This document shows positions 35,089 to 47,135 of a DNA stretch of 64,000 nt, piece by piece; the first letter of the stretch is position 1, and the number at the start of each line of letters is the position of its first letter. The DNA is taken from positions 35,943,256-36,007,255 of the forward strand of contig OX578140.1 of the NCBI GenBank assembly GCA_951213105.1. Reading direction: 5' to 3'. Both the position numbers and the translations under genes were made by a program. The DNA is from Amaurobius ferox (taxonomy: Eukaryota; Arthropoda; Arachnida; Araneae; Amaurobiidae). The notes under the pieces were generated by a model. It ran no database searches and had not been told where the DNA came from. It worked only from the letters and a program-made list of their open reading frames with translations.

Positions 35089-35740
35089 AGCTCAAACTTG
35101 TGTAAACAAATCTCTTAAAATTATATAATTATCACATAAAATATCGATGTATTAACAACAAAATATATTTAACAGCACATTCAACAACAATAGCCGGTTT
35201 CGAAATCGAAATAAACGTCAAATTTTTCACATCAAATATCCAATTTACATTCAAAATAAGCAATCCAAAAGATACTATTACTTCACGTCAGTTCAAAGGA
35301 GTGTTAGCTAATATATTTCACTTCGTTTCTTCCATTCAACAAGAATAAACATTATTTTGAACTGAGAGAAATAGATATGTAGAGGTTTCACTTTAGTTTG
35401 TTTATGTTACAGTAGCAAACGAAAATGGGCGTGGCTGGTGACAACTTCAGTGGTTTAATTTTTAACATTGAAGTTGCTATTGAAGAAGTTTAACATTGAA
35501 GTTTTAACATAGAAGTTGCTTTAAAACATAGTGTCAACTATATCGTCACATATATATATACCTTTTAAATATTGTATGTATGGCTACTGACAGATTGCTG
35601 GTCGTAAAAATACAAAACTATTACGCAAGTGCATTGTATCGTGACAGGAACGAACGAGGTCTACGAGAATGATGCTAACAAATTTGTCGCATAATATTGC
35701 ATAAAAAGGGAACATGTTTCACGATAGTTAATACTTTTTT
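35089..35740. other. Spacer with a short AACATTGAAGTT tandem motif
   Basis: No gene. Three irregular copies of (T)AACAT(T/A)GAAGTT lie at 35,463-35,520. The stretch just upstream of the Mutator-like relic might hold its promoter or inverted repeat, but I could not identify either. Confidence 0.4.
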
Positions 35741-35744
35741 AAGT

Positions 35745-36167
35745 TTATGTAATATTTTTGAGAGTATTATTAGAAAACGTACAACATCTCGAGAACGGTT
35801 CATACTAGCTTTCTACAGTTTGTGTTATTCGGTTTTAATAAAAATGTTGCATAAGAAGTGATCATTTATACAACATTTTGAAAGGTTTTGATATTTTAAT
35901 GAATTTTTCAAAATGTCTTTCGAACGTTTGATTGCATTTAAAATCAAAAGGAATCCAGGATTCATAGACTATAATATTTGTACCAAATTTAGTTCGAATC
36001 TCTCCATTCGTTCGTGAAATATCACTTACACACACAAACATCACCTCAAAAATGTTTAATTCGTGTTCAGGGTTGCTCGAAACTTGCTCTTCTGTCGAAA
36101 ACTTGAATTCGAATTTTCGATCCCGTCACAATACTTTCCCTACACATTATACTACGTACAGGGAAAA
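35745..36167 (+). mobile_element. Family A2 element, 5'-truncated
   Basis: It contains the A2 interior (TCTCGAGAACGGTTCATACT, AATTTAGTTCGAATC, GTCGAAAACTTGAATTC, GATCCCGTCACAATA) and ends in the terminal hairpin CTTTCCCTACACATTATA ... TACAGGGAAAA (36,134-36,166). The 5' end is not recognisable. Confidence 0.6.
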
Positions 36168-36809
36168 TAAATCATATATAAGGAAAGTAAATAAATTATT
36201 TATTGTACTTCAGTAGTTAAAAATATATTTTTGACGCTGAATCATTAAAGAATCTATAAATATCATATTTTATTCATAATATCTACCAATAAATATTTTA
36301 GAATTTCAATATGAAAATATAAATTCTAAATTATCTCATGAAGAGGAAAATAAAATACTAAAAAAATTGCATCGTTATTGAATTTAATCTTCAACTCATG
36401 TTTGCTGTCTTGAGTTATTCACTTGTAAAAACGTTTACAATACAAATCTATTTTATTCTAAATAATGAGAATTTACATATTTTTATAATTTATTCCCAGG
36501 TGTCTTTTCCATCTTTCTCCATTAAAAAGTATTTGAAAAAAAAATTATTCCATTTCTTAATGATTTTCTTTTCTTAGGAGAGTGTTTAGATTTGATCATT
36601 TGGGATTTATTTCAAAAAGTTATATGACGGTCACATATTTTAAGCCCCTTGTTATTCTAAAAATACCGAAGTGCAAGTCATAGTGTTTAGTTCCACTGTA
36701 TCACTATCATTATCAGAATGAAATAAATAAAATGTATCTTAATCAAATTACTTACCCGAGTTATTCTTTTAAAACGTATCATAAAAATTCTTCAAATGTT
36801 TTTATTTTT
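36168..36809. other. AT-rich spacer, no gene seen
   Basis: Only AT-rich sequence. It resembles 41,960-42,290 (shared phrases ATCTACCAAT, GAGAATTT/GAATTTC, AATTTATTCCC(A/G)GG(T/C)GT and TTTTC(C/A)AT), suggesting an older duplicated spacer. Confidence 0.4.
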
Positions 36810-36997
36810 ACTTTCCCTGCAATACATGGTAATGTATAGGGAAAGCGTTGGAATCATATCGAAAATCGCAACTCGAGTTTTCGACGGATTTACATTTTTT
36901 GACACTTGTAGAATACGAAAAAACTATTTTCAGCGTGACGTATGCGTGTGTGTATTGAAGGCCCAGACCACACGACCAACCCTAGGGCAAATGGTAG

Positions 36998-37063
<66 letters not shown>

Positions 37064-38561
37064 TCGCGTGCGCGTCTGCCTGTATGTATATCTGTTTGTC
37101 TGTGCAATGTATGTATCCACTCTAACTCAAAAACTAATGGACAAATTTCATAAAATTTGGTAGGTAAGTTACTTGTGTGCGACTCTGGCGCTGATTGGGC
37201 TTTGGTACAATTCAGGATAAAAGAACCTGCCTTTTTTTGCAAAATGGCCCGCAAAAATTGTTTGTATCCACTCTAGCGGAAAAACTAATAAATCAAACTT
37301 TACAAAATTTGATTGATAAATCATTTGCATATTACTCTGGAGTTGATTAGATTTTGGTACAATTCCGAAAAAAGGAAAAAGGGAACCTACCTTTTTTGCG
37401 AAATGGCCCGCAAAAAATGTCTGTATATCTATCTAGCTAAAATACTAAGCTACCAAATTTCACATAATTTGGTGGATAAGTCACTTGTGGGTTAATCTTG
37501 TGCTGATTAGATTTTGGTACAATTCAGAAAAAGGGAACCTTCCTTTTTTGCCAAATGACCCGCAAAAATCGTCAAAATGTAAGTAAAGGATTACGTATGC
37601 TCAAATATATCAATTAAATGCTTGTTTTATACGTAATTTTTGACGATGAAAGAATAAGACATAAAACCAACCTCATTACTCTAGGACTGGCCGTTCTCGA
37701 GCAATTTTAGTTTTTTGCATGTTCATCAGCCACTTTTAAGTTCAGTGAAAACGAAAATTGATCAATATCAGTGATCAATATCAAATTGATGAATATCAGT
37801 GAATCTGTGGAGACGATAACTGACGAACGAATGGACCGATTCGAACGAAATTTGGTACAAAAATCATAATCCATAAACACTGGAAACCTATTGTTTTTAT
37901 ACGCAATCGAAAGTTCAGAACCCCCTAAATTTTCGAGTGAAACTTTGAAAAAATCGTCAGAAAATCAAAACCGCTAATAAAGTTACGCAAATAGACATTT
38001 TTTATGTAATTTTTCATTAGAAAACGATTGACATAAATTTTAGAACGCTAACATGAACTGTTCTCGAGATATTGCACATTTTTCAAAAAAATTATCAAAA
38101 AGTTATATAAAATAAAAAAATATATATTTCCTATTGAGAAACATGTTCACTTTTCATATATAATACCAAACGATAAATCGGGTGACATCATTCTCGTGGA
38201 TCTAGCTCGTTCCATTCATGAAAAAAGATACTTTGAGTAATACTTTTGTATTTGAACGCCAATAATCATTTATCTGCTGTAGGAATAACTTATATCTCCG
38301 TCCATAACGCTTGGCGAGATTTTGGCGACAAATTTGGTGGAATGTCGCCAACTTGACGACATTTTTAATTGTTGCCAAATTAACAAAAATCTCGCCAAAT
38401 GGATAAAAATGACCCTAAATCAATGAAAATGACGACTAATTGAAGAAAATTCAATATCTTGGAAAGAATATAAGTATCTACTATAACAATAACATTTTTT
38501 TAACTGTAAAAGTAGTAAATTCATTGCATTATATGAGAAAAGTCATGTTGTCCACATCAGA
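36810..38561 (-). mobile_element. Family A/A2 mosaic element, reverse orientation, about 1.75 kb
   Basis: The left end is the family A hairpin (36,811-36,845: CTTTCCCTGCAATACATGG ... AGGGAAAG). The right end is the complement of TCTGATGTGGACAACATGAC (38,542-38,561). The left half is A-type, with three repeats of the AAATTTGGT(A/G)GGTAAGT / ATTTTGGTACAATTC module. From about 37,740 it is A2-type (GACGATAACTGACGAACGAA, TTGGCGAC-rich block 38,300-38,420). A pure (TG)n tract occupies 37,001-37,059 at the point where other copies have TCTGTCTG. It is either a recombinant or a merged nested pair. Confidence 0.75.
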
Positions 38562-40312
38562 TTTTTTTTATCTTGCAATCTTTTTAAAACAATCTATATC
38601 ATTTTTACCATATTAACTCTCATTATATACCATAGTAGATAATGCTATATAAGTCTTTGAATTAAAATAATTCGAATTTCTATTCATAAGAATTACTAAA
38701 AAAATTGATCCAGTTTTAGTTTTTACATAATGTATCGAAACATGAAATTTTATAACGGTAGGAGTAATTGTTCATAAATTATCGTGTTAGAACCTCCCAA
38801 GCAATAGGCATACATATATATATATCCACACAGATAGACATCATTGCAAAAGTGTTCGAATTGGATTCAGAATGTTTTAAACGTGCTTATCCGCCAAACT
38901 CTCGAATTCGAAAATTTTCATGAAAACAGTACTTTAGCTGTACAACAGAATGAAAAAGTAAAATTATGCACCCAGCTCTTCAGTAGAATGAAGGAATTCA
39001 ACTGCCCTATAGGAAGCAGAAAAGATTTTGATAAATACATAACAAGAAAATTTTCTTATGTAAATGGTTTTAGTTATCGGATTTGACTAAATCGGGTTAC
39101 TTTAACTTCTACCTTACATTTTATGCACTAAAAAGAGATGGATATCTTGATCAACGTGCATTCCGAATCTTTAAAATATATAAGCATACTCGGTACTATT
39201 CATGTATACCTGGAATTCAAACTCACCTCTTATGGATCCGAAAGCCAGAAAGTAAAACTGTTCCGCAATAGATGCAGATTGCAAGAAGTCTAATACAAAT
39301 AGAATCTTGGTGTTTGTGACTGTCGGAAATGCATAATCAGAAATCTTTGGATTTGTGACTGTAGGAAATATATAATCAGAAATATTCGTGTTTCCTATGT
39401 GGTATAAGCTTAAGTTATCGGGTTTGACTAGATCAGGTTACTTTATCTTCTACCGTTTATTTTATGCACTAAAGAGAGATGCCTTGATCAAAGTGCATTT
39501 CGAAACTTTAAAGCATGTGAGCATTCTCTGTACTCTTCATATATACCTGAAATTCACACTCGGCACTTATGGACCTGAAGACCAGAGAGTAAAGACACAG
39601 ATACGTTGTGTTTGGTTTTTGTGACTGTAAGAATCTTGGTTTTTGTGACTGTAAGAAATATGTAATCATAAATATTTGTATTTCCTTAAAGAAACCTAAT
39701 TTTTTTATTAAGAAATCTTATTAAGATATTTTTTATGGTCCTGTGCCAAAAATAGCCTAACTGACCCCTCCCCCTTTCATCTCTCGCTACATATGAAATG
39801 AAAAAAATATTTTTACAAAAATATATATAACTGTATTCTAGAAAAAGGTCTACAACATGTGGTTCTTACATATTTTAATGTAATTTAAATTATTGTCAAC
39901 TTTCTTATCATAGCCAAGATGCCAACATAATAAATTAGTGTGATTAATCCCTATATATACCCAAAATGAATCTTTTTGCTGAGCAAACTTATTCCGATTC
40001 CATGCATTTTTTCCGATTCCGTGTATTTTTATGTCAATTTTTTTATGTTTTTTATGCGTTTTTTGCAATTGTTCTATTTGGGATCTCTCTAATGAGGGGC
40101 CCGAAACAGATACAAAGCATGCTCCTGCGTTAGTCAGGCTCAACCTATGGATAAAAACATTTGTTAGAAAAACAGCTTAAAACAAAAAAAAAAATTGCCA
40201 AAGTGAAACTCCTCCATTTGTTAGAAAAAAAGCTTAAAATAAAAAAAAAATTGTCAAAGTGAAACTCCTTCTTCAGTATCAAACAGGGAACAGTCATTGC
40301 AGCAAATAAAAA
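38562..40312. repeat. Local tandem duplication at 39.07-39.69 kb in unannotated spacer
   Basis: Segments 39,067-39,260 and 39,410-39,600 are about 80% alike (AGTTATCGG(A/G)TTTGACTA, TTTTATGCACTAAA, CTTATGGA(T/C)C(C/T)). Each is followed by several copies of TTTGTGACTGTAAGAA(A)TAT(A/G)TAATCA. The period is about 345 bp. Short frames fall in both copies but are not conserved with each other, so coding is unlikely. The rest of the interval is AT-rich with a pair of near-identical AAAACAGCTTAAAA / AAATTG(C/T)CAAAGTGAAACTCC repeats at 40,160-40,270. Confidence 0.6.
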
Positions 40313-41768
40313 CAAGAAAGATCAATCATGCTTAAAGCATTGATTATGAAACACTTTCCAACTTCAATGCAATTTTATTTAAACATGTCTAAAATGCAAT
40401 ACATTCCTCGGTAATATTTTAAAACTTATCACAATACTACATTAATTTATTCTATTTGAAAACTTAAACCTTCATCGAAAAAAATGAATTTCATTCAAAT
40501 GATAGCATTGAAATATAAATTGCCTGGTTTAAACATCTCTAAAATGTGATACATTCCTCGGTAATAATTTTAGAATTATCATAATGCTACGATAATTTAT
40601 TATATTTGAAAATTTCATCGAAAACAACAAATTCATTCAAATGACGTCATAGAAAAAATAACACGCCTGACTCTCTCTATAAAAGCAGCATTTCATTCTT
40701 AAATAATTTCCCATTCATGTCATTCATCACAATACTATAATAATTTATTTTATTTAAAAATTAAGACGATGGAGCTACAAGTAATTAAACTCTGAGTAAA
40801 ACTGAAAAAAATCGTCCTTCTCTTTGTAAAATCAATGAATATTTCATTCATATCAGCTATGCAGACTCCATGAACTAAATGCTTTTGTGTTAAAGAAATA
40901 CAGCAATTCTAATACAACTCATTCTATATATTTTGCTGTTTACATTTTACATAGGTGAAAAATAGGCTTCGTTGTAGAAATAATCAAATTTGGATGAGCA
41001 TTTAAACTCAAATATATTGTAATTGCTTTGTTTCAGTATGTAGATGCATAGAATTTAGGCAAAAATAAAGTGGTTTTAGGACGGATACAACACTCAATAT
41101 GAATTAAAAAGAACTTTAAAAATCACGATTTTGAGACAAGGTGGATGCCGTATATCATTTTGAAGTGGGTCACGTGATCTTTCCATATCATGGCCACGTG
41201 ATCGCTTCATATAAGAGGTGTTATTATTATTTTAATTTTTATTTAAAAAACTACTGAATATATTTCGCTAAATTTTTTTTATATATTTTATGGAACAATT
41301 TGAATATTACCTAAAATTTTCGAAGCAATTTGTGAATTTTAAATCCGTTTAAAAATTAGGTCCCATAGGGCTCAATGTATTTCATTTTTTCAACCCGGGT
41401 TCAAACCAAAACTAATTGGGTGCTATTATACATTTATATTCCCATAGGTCCTACAGACCATCTGAACAACATACTAAAATTTCATTTTGATTAAGTCATT
41501 TTTACGGCAACAATTTGACTATTACCTAAAATTTTCGAAGCAATTTGTGAATTTTAAATCCGCTTAAAAAATGTTAGAAAAATTAGGTCCCATAGGGCTC
41601 AATGTATTTCATTTTTTCAACCCGGGTTCAATCCAAAACTAATTGTGTGATATTATTCATTTATATTCCCATAGGTCCTACAGACCGTCTGAACAACATA
41701 CTAAAATTTCATCAGACAGACAGAATGAACAAAGTCATAAACACTTTTCAACTTTGTTGTAAAGTGTT
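40313..41768 (+). mobile_element. Family B element with internal duplication, about 1.46 kb
   Basis: Starts CAAGAAAGATCAATCATGC and ends TTTGTTGTAAAGTGTT, like the 11,226 copy. Near the 3' end a segment of about 215 bp is repeated: CAATTTGA(A/C)TATTACCTA begins at about 41,297 and again at 41,513, accounting for the extra length. The GACA tract is reduced to CAGACAGACAG. No coding capacity. Confidence 0.85.
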
Positions 41769-42512
41769 AATAAAAACAGTTGTCATTCCCTACAGAAATG
41801 TACCAATTTATGGTATTCATTGCTTAACTAATTTATAACTAATTTTTTATCTGCACATATATTATAGCTATTTGATTCAGTCATTGTAAAAAAAAATGTA
41901 TTAACTGGCCAGTAAGGAAAAATTAGATTGCTTCTTATAGCTGAAAAATATCTAAAAATAAATCCTTGATGATATGTCATAAAAATGAATCTGCTAACGC
42001 TATGCTTTATTCAGAATATCTACCAATTGAAATTCTGAGAATTTTAATATTAAATTAGAAATTAAAATTATTTCAGCGGCAAAACAAGAAAGTTCCATAT
42101 ATTCTGTAGCGTTATTGAATCTTACCCCGTAATTATATTTGTTCCTTCAGACATTCACAACCAAGAGAATTTTGCAATTCAAATTCATTTAATTCTAAAT
42201 AAAAAAAAAATTACATATTTTTATAATTTATTCCCGGGCGTTTCTTCATTTTTCTCTCTTAAAATGTATTCCCGAAAATCATGTATTCTATTTTTTATGC
42301 AGATTTCCCAGAAGTAAGTGCACTACTTTATGTTATTGTTTATGATTATTTTAAAATTTGTGAGTTTTTGTGATTATTTTAAGAGTGTTTGAGTGGTCGT
42401 TTTTATATTTTTCATCAGAGAAATATTGCTTTTGCGTTGAAACTGCTTTGCGTTCATGTAGAAAACTTAGACATTTTAAAGGAGGAAGGCTTGATTAAGA
42501 AATATATATATA
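41769..42512. other. AT-rich spacer, no gene seen
   Basis: No supported gene. It shows weak similarity to 36,200-36,560. An (AT)n run immediately precedes the foldback element at 42,515. Confidence 0.45.
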
Positions 42513-42514
42513 TA

Positions 42515-43683
42515 CAGGGTGGTCATAAAAAAACTTCCCCTATATATGAACCCCTAGCGGCCTATGCCCTCAACCAATCGAAAGGAAATTTCAGATATTG
42601 TTATTTGAAGGTATGCGCTCAAGATTATGATGATTTCAAACAATAGAGCTCTCACGGTTTCGGTTACAGTGAAAAAATTTCGAAATTTTCGAATGGCAAC
42701 ACCAGCTCTTTTCCTCCGCAAATTGATCAGCGCATTGAAAAACCATAAATGGCGTTGGAAGGATACACGTATGACGAAAATTCGCGGCGTAAAACATTTG
42801 CAAAGAACATTGTAAAGGACCAATGACAACACAGAGAGGAGGTGCATCCACGCACTTTGCATAATTCACAGGGATAGACAGTAGGAGCTTGAGGACTGTG
42901 GTTTTCGGTACATCCAAATTGTGGGCAACACTTCTTACAGTACGCAATGGTCCTGCAGTAATCGTATTCTGCGCTTTTACAACAACTTCAACAGGAACAG
43001 ATGGTCATCCGGATCGCGGTCTATCACATGTGCATCCAGTTTCTTCATTTTGTTTTACCAAATCACGTACAGTTCGTACAGAACATGGGCCTCGTTTTAG
43101 CTTATGATTTCGCCGATAAACTCGCACTGCTTCGGCAGCATTTTCCTCGTTCAGATAAAATAGCTTTATCAAACCTCGTTGTTTCCCCGTAAGTGTCATT
43201 TTGTTGGCACGTTGTTCGAACACCTGATTGAAGAAACAATCTTCCCACACTGCTTATTAAAGGTTTTCTACAAGCAATGCTTTGCACATGGTGTTCTGTG
43301 ATTGGTGCTTCTACTGTCTATCCCTGTGAATTATGCAAAGTGCGTCAAAGCACCTCCTCTTTGTGTTGTCATTGGTCGTTTACAATGCTCTTCTTTGCAA
43401 ATGTTTTACATCGCCAAATTTCGTCATACGTGTATCGTTCCAACACCATTTATGATTTTTCAATGCGCTGATAAATTTGCGTAGGAAAAAAGTGGGTGTT
43501 GCCATTCGAAAATTTCGAAATCTTTTGACTGTAACCGTAATCATGAGAGCTCTATTGTTTGAAATCATCGCAATCTCGAGCGCATACCTTCAAATAACAA
43601 TATTTGAAATTTCCTTTCGACTGGATGAGCGGATAGGTCGCTAGGGCTTCATATATCGGGAGAGTTTTTTTATGACCACCCTG
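42515..43683. mobile_element. Mariner-type foldback element with 375-bp inverted arms
   Basis: The left arm (42,515-42,888) and right arm (43,307-43,683) are long inverted repeats, roughly 85-90% alike by eye. The ends are CAGGGTGGTCATAAAAAAAC and its near-complement, flanked by TA on both sides. The TA targets and CAGGG ends fit the Tc1/mariner superfamily. The 418-bp centre keeps the N-terminal coding part of a transposase on the minus strand. The structure suggests that the first ~800 bp of a mariner-like element were kept and its end duplicated in inverted orientation. It is flanked by (AT)n tracts on both sides. Confidence 0.85.
42885..43250 (-). pseudogene. Transposase N-terminal DNA-binding fragment
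   Basis: Within the foldback element, the minus strand encodes MTLTGKQRGLIKLFYLNEEN at about 43,200, then YRRNHKLKRGPCSVRTVRDL, then NEETGCTCDRPRSG. This is the DUF4817-type helix-turn-helix that starts many arthropod mariner-like transposases. One in-frame TGA at about 43,003-43,005 replaces the expected arginine of the GRP motif (CGA to TGA would do it). The same frame continues with a second helix-turn-helix, RTVRSVAHNLDVPKTTVLKL, and stops at the inverted arm. The catalytic DDD/E domain is absent, so it can at most bind DNA. Confidence 0.8.
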
Positions 43684-44189
43684 TATGTATATATATATAT
43701 ATATATATATATGTTTATTCATCTGTCCTCAAATATGTCCAAGGTTTTATGTCACCATTTTTTTCATAACTAATGAATAAGCAGATTGGACCCAAATTTG
43801 AAACTAGCATTGATTAATTTAGTAAATAAGTGACAATTTTCTTGTGTTTACATGTATAGCGCCCAGTACATACTGAAAATTGTGTACTAATTTAGATCAA
43901 GGTTTAAAGCATATATTTATTTTTACTTTTAAAAAATGCAGATGCATGTTCTACTTACCTTCATGCCCATACTTTCGCTTTTCTGCATAGCATAAAGTAT
44001 AATAGAATTGTTTCAGCTAATTTAATGAAAAAAATTGCCTGCTGCGCAATTACTGTATTATGTGCTAAAAATCACTTTATAGAATTATTCATCTCCGTAT
44101 TAAATTATTTTATCACGTATTTTTTTTTTCTTCTGGTGTTCAATTGAGAAGCTCTATTATAGAATACATGTATTATACTCGAAATTATT
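43684..44189. other. (AT)n tract and AT-rich spacer
   Basis: (TA)n at 43,684-43,713 abuts the foldback element. The remainder has no feature I can support. Confidence 0.5.
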
Positions 44190-44326
44190 ACTTTCCTTAC
44201 ATACATATAATGTATAAGGAAAGTATTGTGACGGGATCGAAAATTCGAATTCGGGTTTTCGACGGAAGAGCACGTTTCAAGCATCCCTGAATACGAATCA
44301 GACGTTGAGATGATGCCTGTGTGTGA

Positions 44327-44365
<39 letters not shown>

Positions 44366-45661
44366 AGTGAGTCTGTGGAGACGATAACTGACGAACAAAT
44401 TGACCGATTCGAACGAAATTTGGTACACAAATTACAATCCATGAATACTGGAAGCCCATTGTTTTATACGAAATCAAATGTTCAGATCCCCCTAAATTTT
44501 CGAGTGAAGTTTCGATCATCAAAAAATTAAAACATTTAATAAAGTTACGCAAATAGTCATTTCTTATGTAATTTTTTATTAGAAAACGATTGAGATAAAT
44601 TGTAGAAAGCTAACTTGAACCATTTTCGAGATATTTCACATTTTTCAAAAGAATTATCCAAAAATCATATTTCACAATTGGTAACATTTTTTTATTTTAT
44701 ATGTTCACTTTACATAAGTAATATCATGCGATAAATTTGATGACATCATTCTCATGGATCTAGCTAGTTCCATTCATTTGAAAAGACACTTTAGGTAATA
44801 CTTTTGTATTTGGACGCTAATGGTCATTTATCTGCTATAAAAATAGCTTATATATCCGTCCATAATGCTTAGCCAGATTTTGGCGGAATGTCGCCAACTT
44901 GGCGACTTTTTAAATGTTGCTAATTTAACAAAAATGTCGCCAAATTAATAAAAATGACGCTAAATCAATGAAGATGACGACTACATGATGAATATTCAAT
45001 AGCTTGGAAAGGCCATAAGCATAGACTATAAGAATAACACATTTCTCCATTCGTTCGTAACGTTTGGTGAGAAATTTAGCGGGATGTCGCCAACTTGGCG
45101 ACTATTTTAAATGTGCTAAAATGACAAAAATGTCGCCAAATGGATAACAATGATGCCAAATGGGATATAATGTCTTCCAAATTCTGATTTCCGTCATATA
45201 ACGGGCATACTTTCTAGTATATAAGGAATGCTCTTCTCTCAGTCTGTCTGTAATACTTGGTGATGCATTTGTCAAACTCGGCGAATAATTTAGCAAAATA
45301 TTTCCAGCCTGGCGATAGTTCGCCCAAATTGACAGTAATATCGTCAAAATTGCAAAAATGACGTTAAATTAGTGAAAATTACGCCTAACTGATGACATAA
45401 TTATTAAGGTATTTTAATATATGGACTATATCGCTTATTGAAGATGCTATCAATATTGATGACTGTTTACTTAGAGTTGGGCGAAGTATAAGGTAATTAA
45501 ATATTTTGAAATAGTTTTACATGTTGTCATCCGGAAAATTGCCAAATATACAATTCAACGATAAAAACACCGAGCTGTGGATCTTATACATTATTTTTTG
45601 ACTGTAAAATTAGTAAATTCATTGCATTATATAAGGAAAGTCATGTGTTGCCCACATCAGA
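44190..45661 (-). mobile_element. Family A2 element, about 1.47 kb, reverse orientation
   Basis: The best A2 copy. The 3' hairpin at 44,191-44,223 reads CTTTCCTTACATACATATAA then TGTATAAGGAAAG. The 5' end is the complement of TCTGATGTGGGCAACACATG then ACTTTCCTTATA (45,628-45,661). The interior contains (GT)n at 44,326-44,363, GACGATAACTGACGAAC, and three blocks rich in GTCGCCAA/TTGGCGA (44,870-44,990, 45,060-45,180 and 45,255-45,390). No coding capacity; the 107- and 81-codon frames here derive from the (GT)n tract. Confidence 0.85.
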
Positions 45662-45754
45662 TTTTTTTCAATGTGTACATTCTTAAATCAATGGTATGTC
45701 TATTTTAAAATAAAAGTTCTTATTTTCCACATTTATCGATACACGAGTCCTTAC

Positions 45755-46215
45755 CTTGCAATTCCAAGTGAATCACTCAGGATAAACTCGATTCCTGTAC
45801 TAAAACATTACGGCTAATTGCGTAAATGCGTAATGAGAAGCGTAACCGGCCTCTGCTCTCAATAAGTCAACGGAATCGATATTTTACGACTATCGATTGG
45901 GGGCGGCATTCAACTTTTAAAAGAAGCCTGGCAGAAGCAGCAAGACATGTTCAAGAGAGAAACTAAGTAGATTAAGTTTCGTATTGGAGCTTTTAAACGA
46001 TCCTTGCATGGTAGAAGGAATGGGAATAAAAGGCTTGAATTTTTCAGATGATCAGGTTTCAAAGGGAAATAGGATGGTAGTAATGGGGTGAGTAATAAGA
46101 GAATTTATTTACTGAATTGATTTAGAATGGTGTTATGTCGAGCATTTATTCATTTCACTTGGTATAATATAAACAATGTTTTCTGTGATGTTTAAGTTTC
46201 TGCACATTGCGAATA
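45755..46215 (+). repeat. Family D module, copy 1 (candidate promoter/first exon)
   Basis: Shared with 49,255, 53,225 and 55,070 in the same orientation. Anchors: GGCATTCAACTTTTAAAAGA (TATA-like TTTTAAAAG at about 45,922), AGCAAGACATG, GATTAAGTTTCGTATTGGAG, and GGTTTCAAAGGGAAATAGG directly before ATGGTAGTAATGG and a strong donor-like GTGAGT (46,088). No domain is recognised. It could be a duplicated 5' gene segment or a dispersed repeat. Confidence 0.5.
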
Positions 46216-47135
46216 TTATGAATTTAATTTGCCGTATACTTATATTTTAATGCTCCGTACACTCAGAACAGCCAGGGAGTTTTCAAAGGTGACCGGGTTA
46301 AAGAAATAAATGAATTTGTTTTAATTTCGGCAAATGGCACCACTTCCAATCCGCCAAATTCGGAGAAGCTCTGTAGAAAGCTGACATCTGCAAGTATTTT
46401 CGTAGTTTTTTAGTTCGAGACTGATAAAGAAATCGAAGTTTGTTTTGTTTCTTAATGAAATATAGATTTCTTTTAGCAATAAAATACTCATATTTTTTTT
46501 AATTTTAACAATGAGCAATAGATGGGGCCACCAATCCGATCAGTTGAATTTTGACTTTTAATAATTTTAAAACTAATTCTAATACAAAATTCGACGAGAC
46601 AGGGGAACAGAAGTTACATCCTTACAAATTCAATGGCTGTACGTCGGTCATATTTTTCGCTACAAACGACACAAACAACCACACAGGCATTTTTTATTAT
46701 TATGGATTTCAAAATTTCTCTGAAGTAGAAATTTGTGTCTTTTAATAATATATCGTTTAATAATACACATGATTTTTTTTTCTAAAATACGAATTTCTAT
46801 ATGAGATATAAAATTTACGTTCAAATTATCGTCTTAAATAATCTGAATATTAAATATTTTGTTAGTAGCAGCATAAGACATGATATTAAATGCATCAATC
46901 AGTTTCGAAAGTAGGAAAGAACTTCTTTCCAAGGTTATTTGGACAGAACATCTACTAAAGTAGATGGCAAATTCTCAGTCTACACAGAAATTTCCTTACT
47001 TTTGTTTTAGTGACAGTTCTGCCTTAATTATCCTGACATATCTTTCCTGACTTTAAAATCAATGATGCAATCAATTACCTGTCTTATTTAGTTGCTAAGG
47101 AAGCACTTATACAAGAGATTTACTCAGGTCAATTT
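46216..47135. other. AT-rich spacer before a possible exon
   Basis: No gene is recognised. The right end has a good splice acceptor-like sequence, TGATTTTTTCAG, at about 47,158-47,169, at the start of the open frame described in the next entry. Confidence 0.4.

Noticed and set aside
36796..37254. Cys/Val-rich or His/Thr-rich frames resembling a cysteine-rich secreted peptide
   Set aside because: Produced by the (TG)n microsatellite within a family A element; no signal peptide or cysteine framework independent of the repeat.
42627..43568. Similar 60-codon peptides encoded by both arms of the foldback element
   Set aside because: The similarity follows from the inverted DNA repeat; it does not show coding constraint.
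44105..44552. Open frames around (GT)n in the A2 element
   Set aside because: Same artefact of a microsatellite inside a non-coding mobile element.
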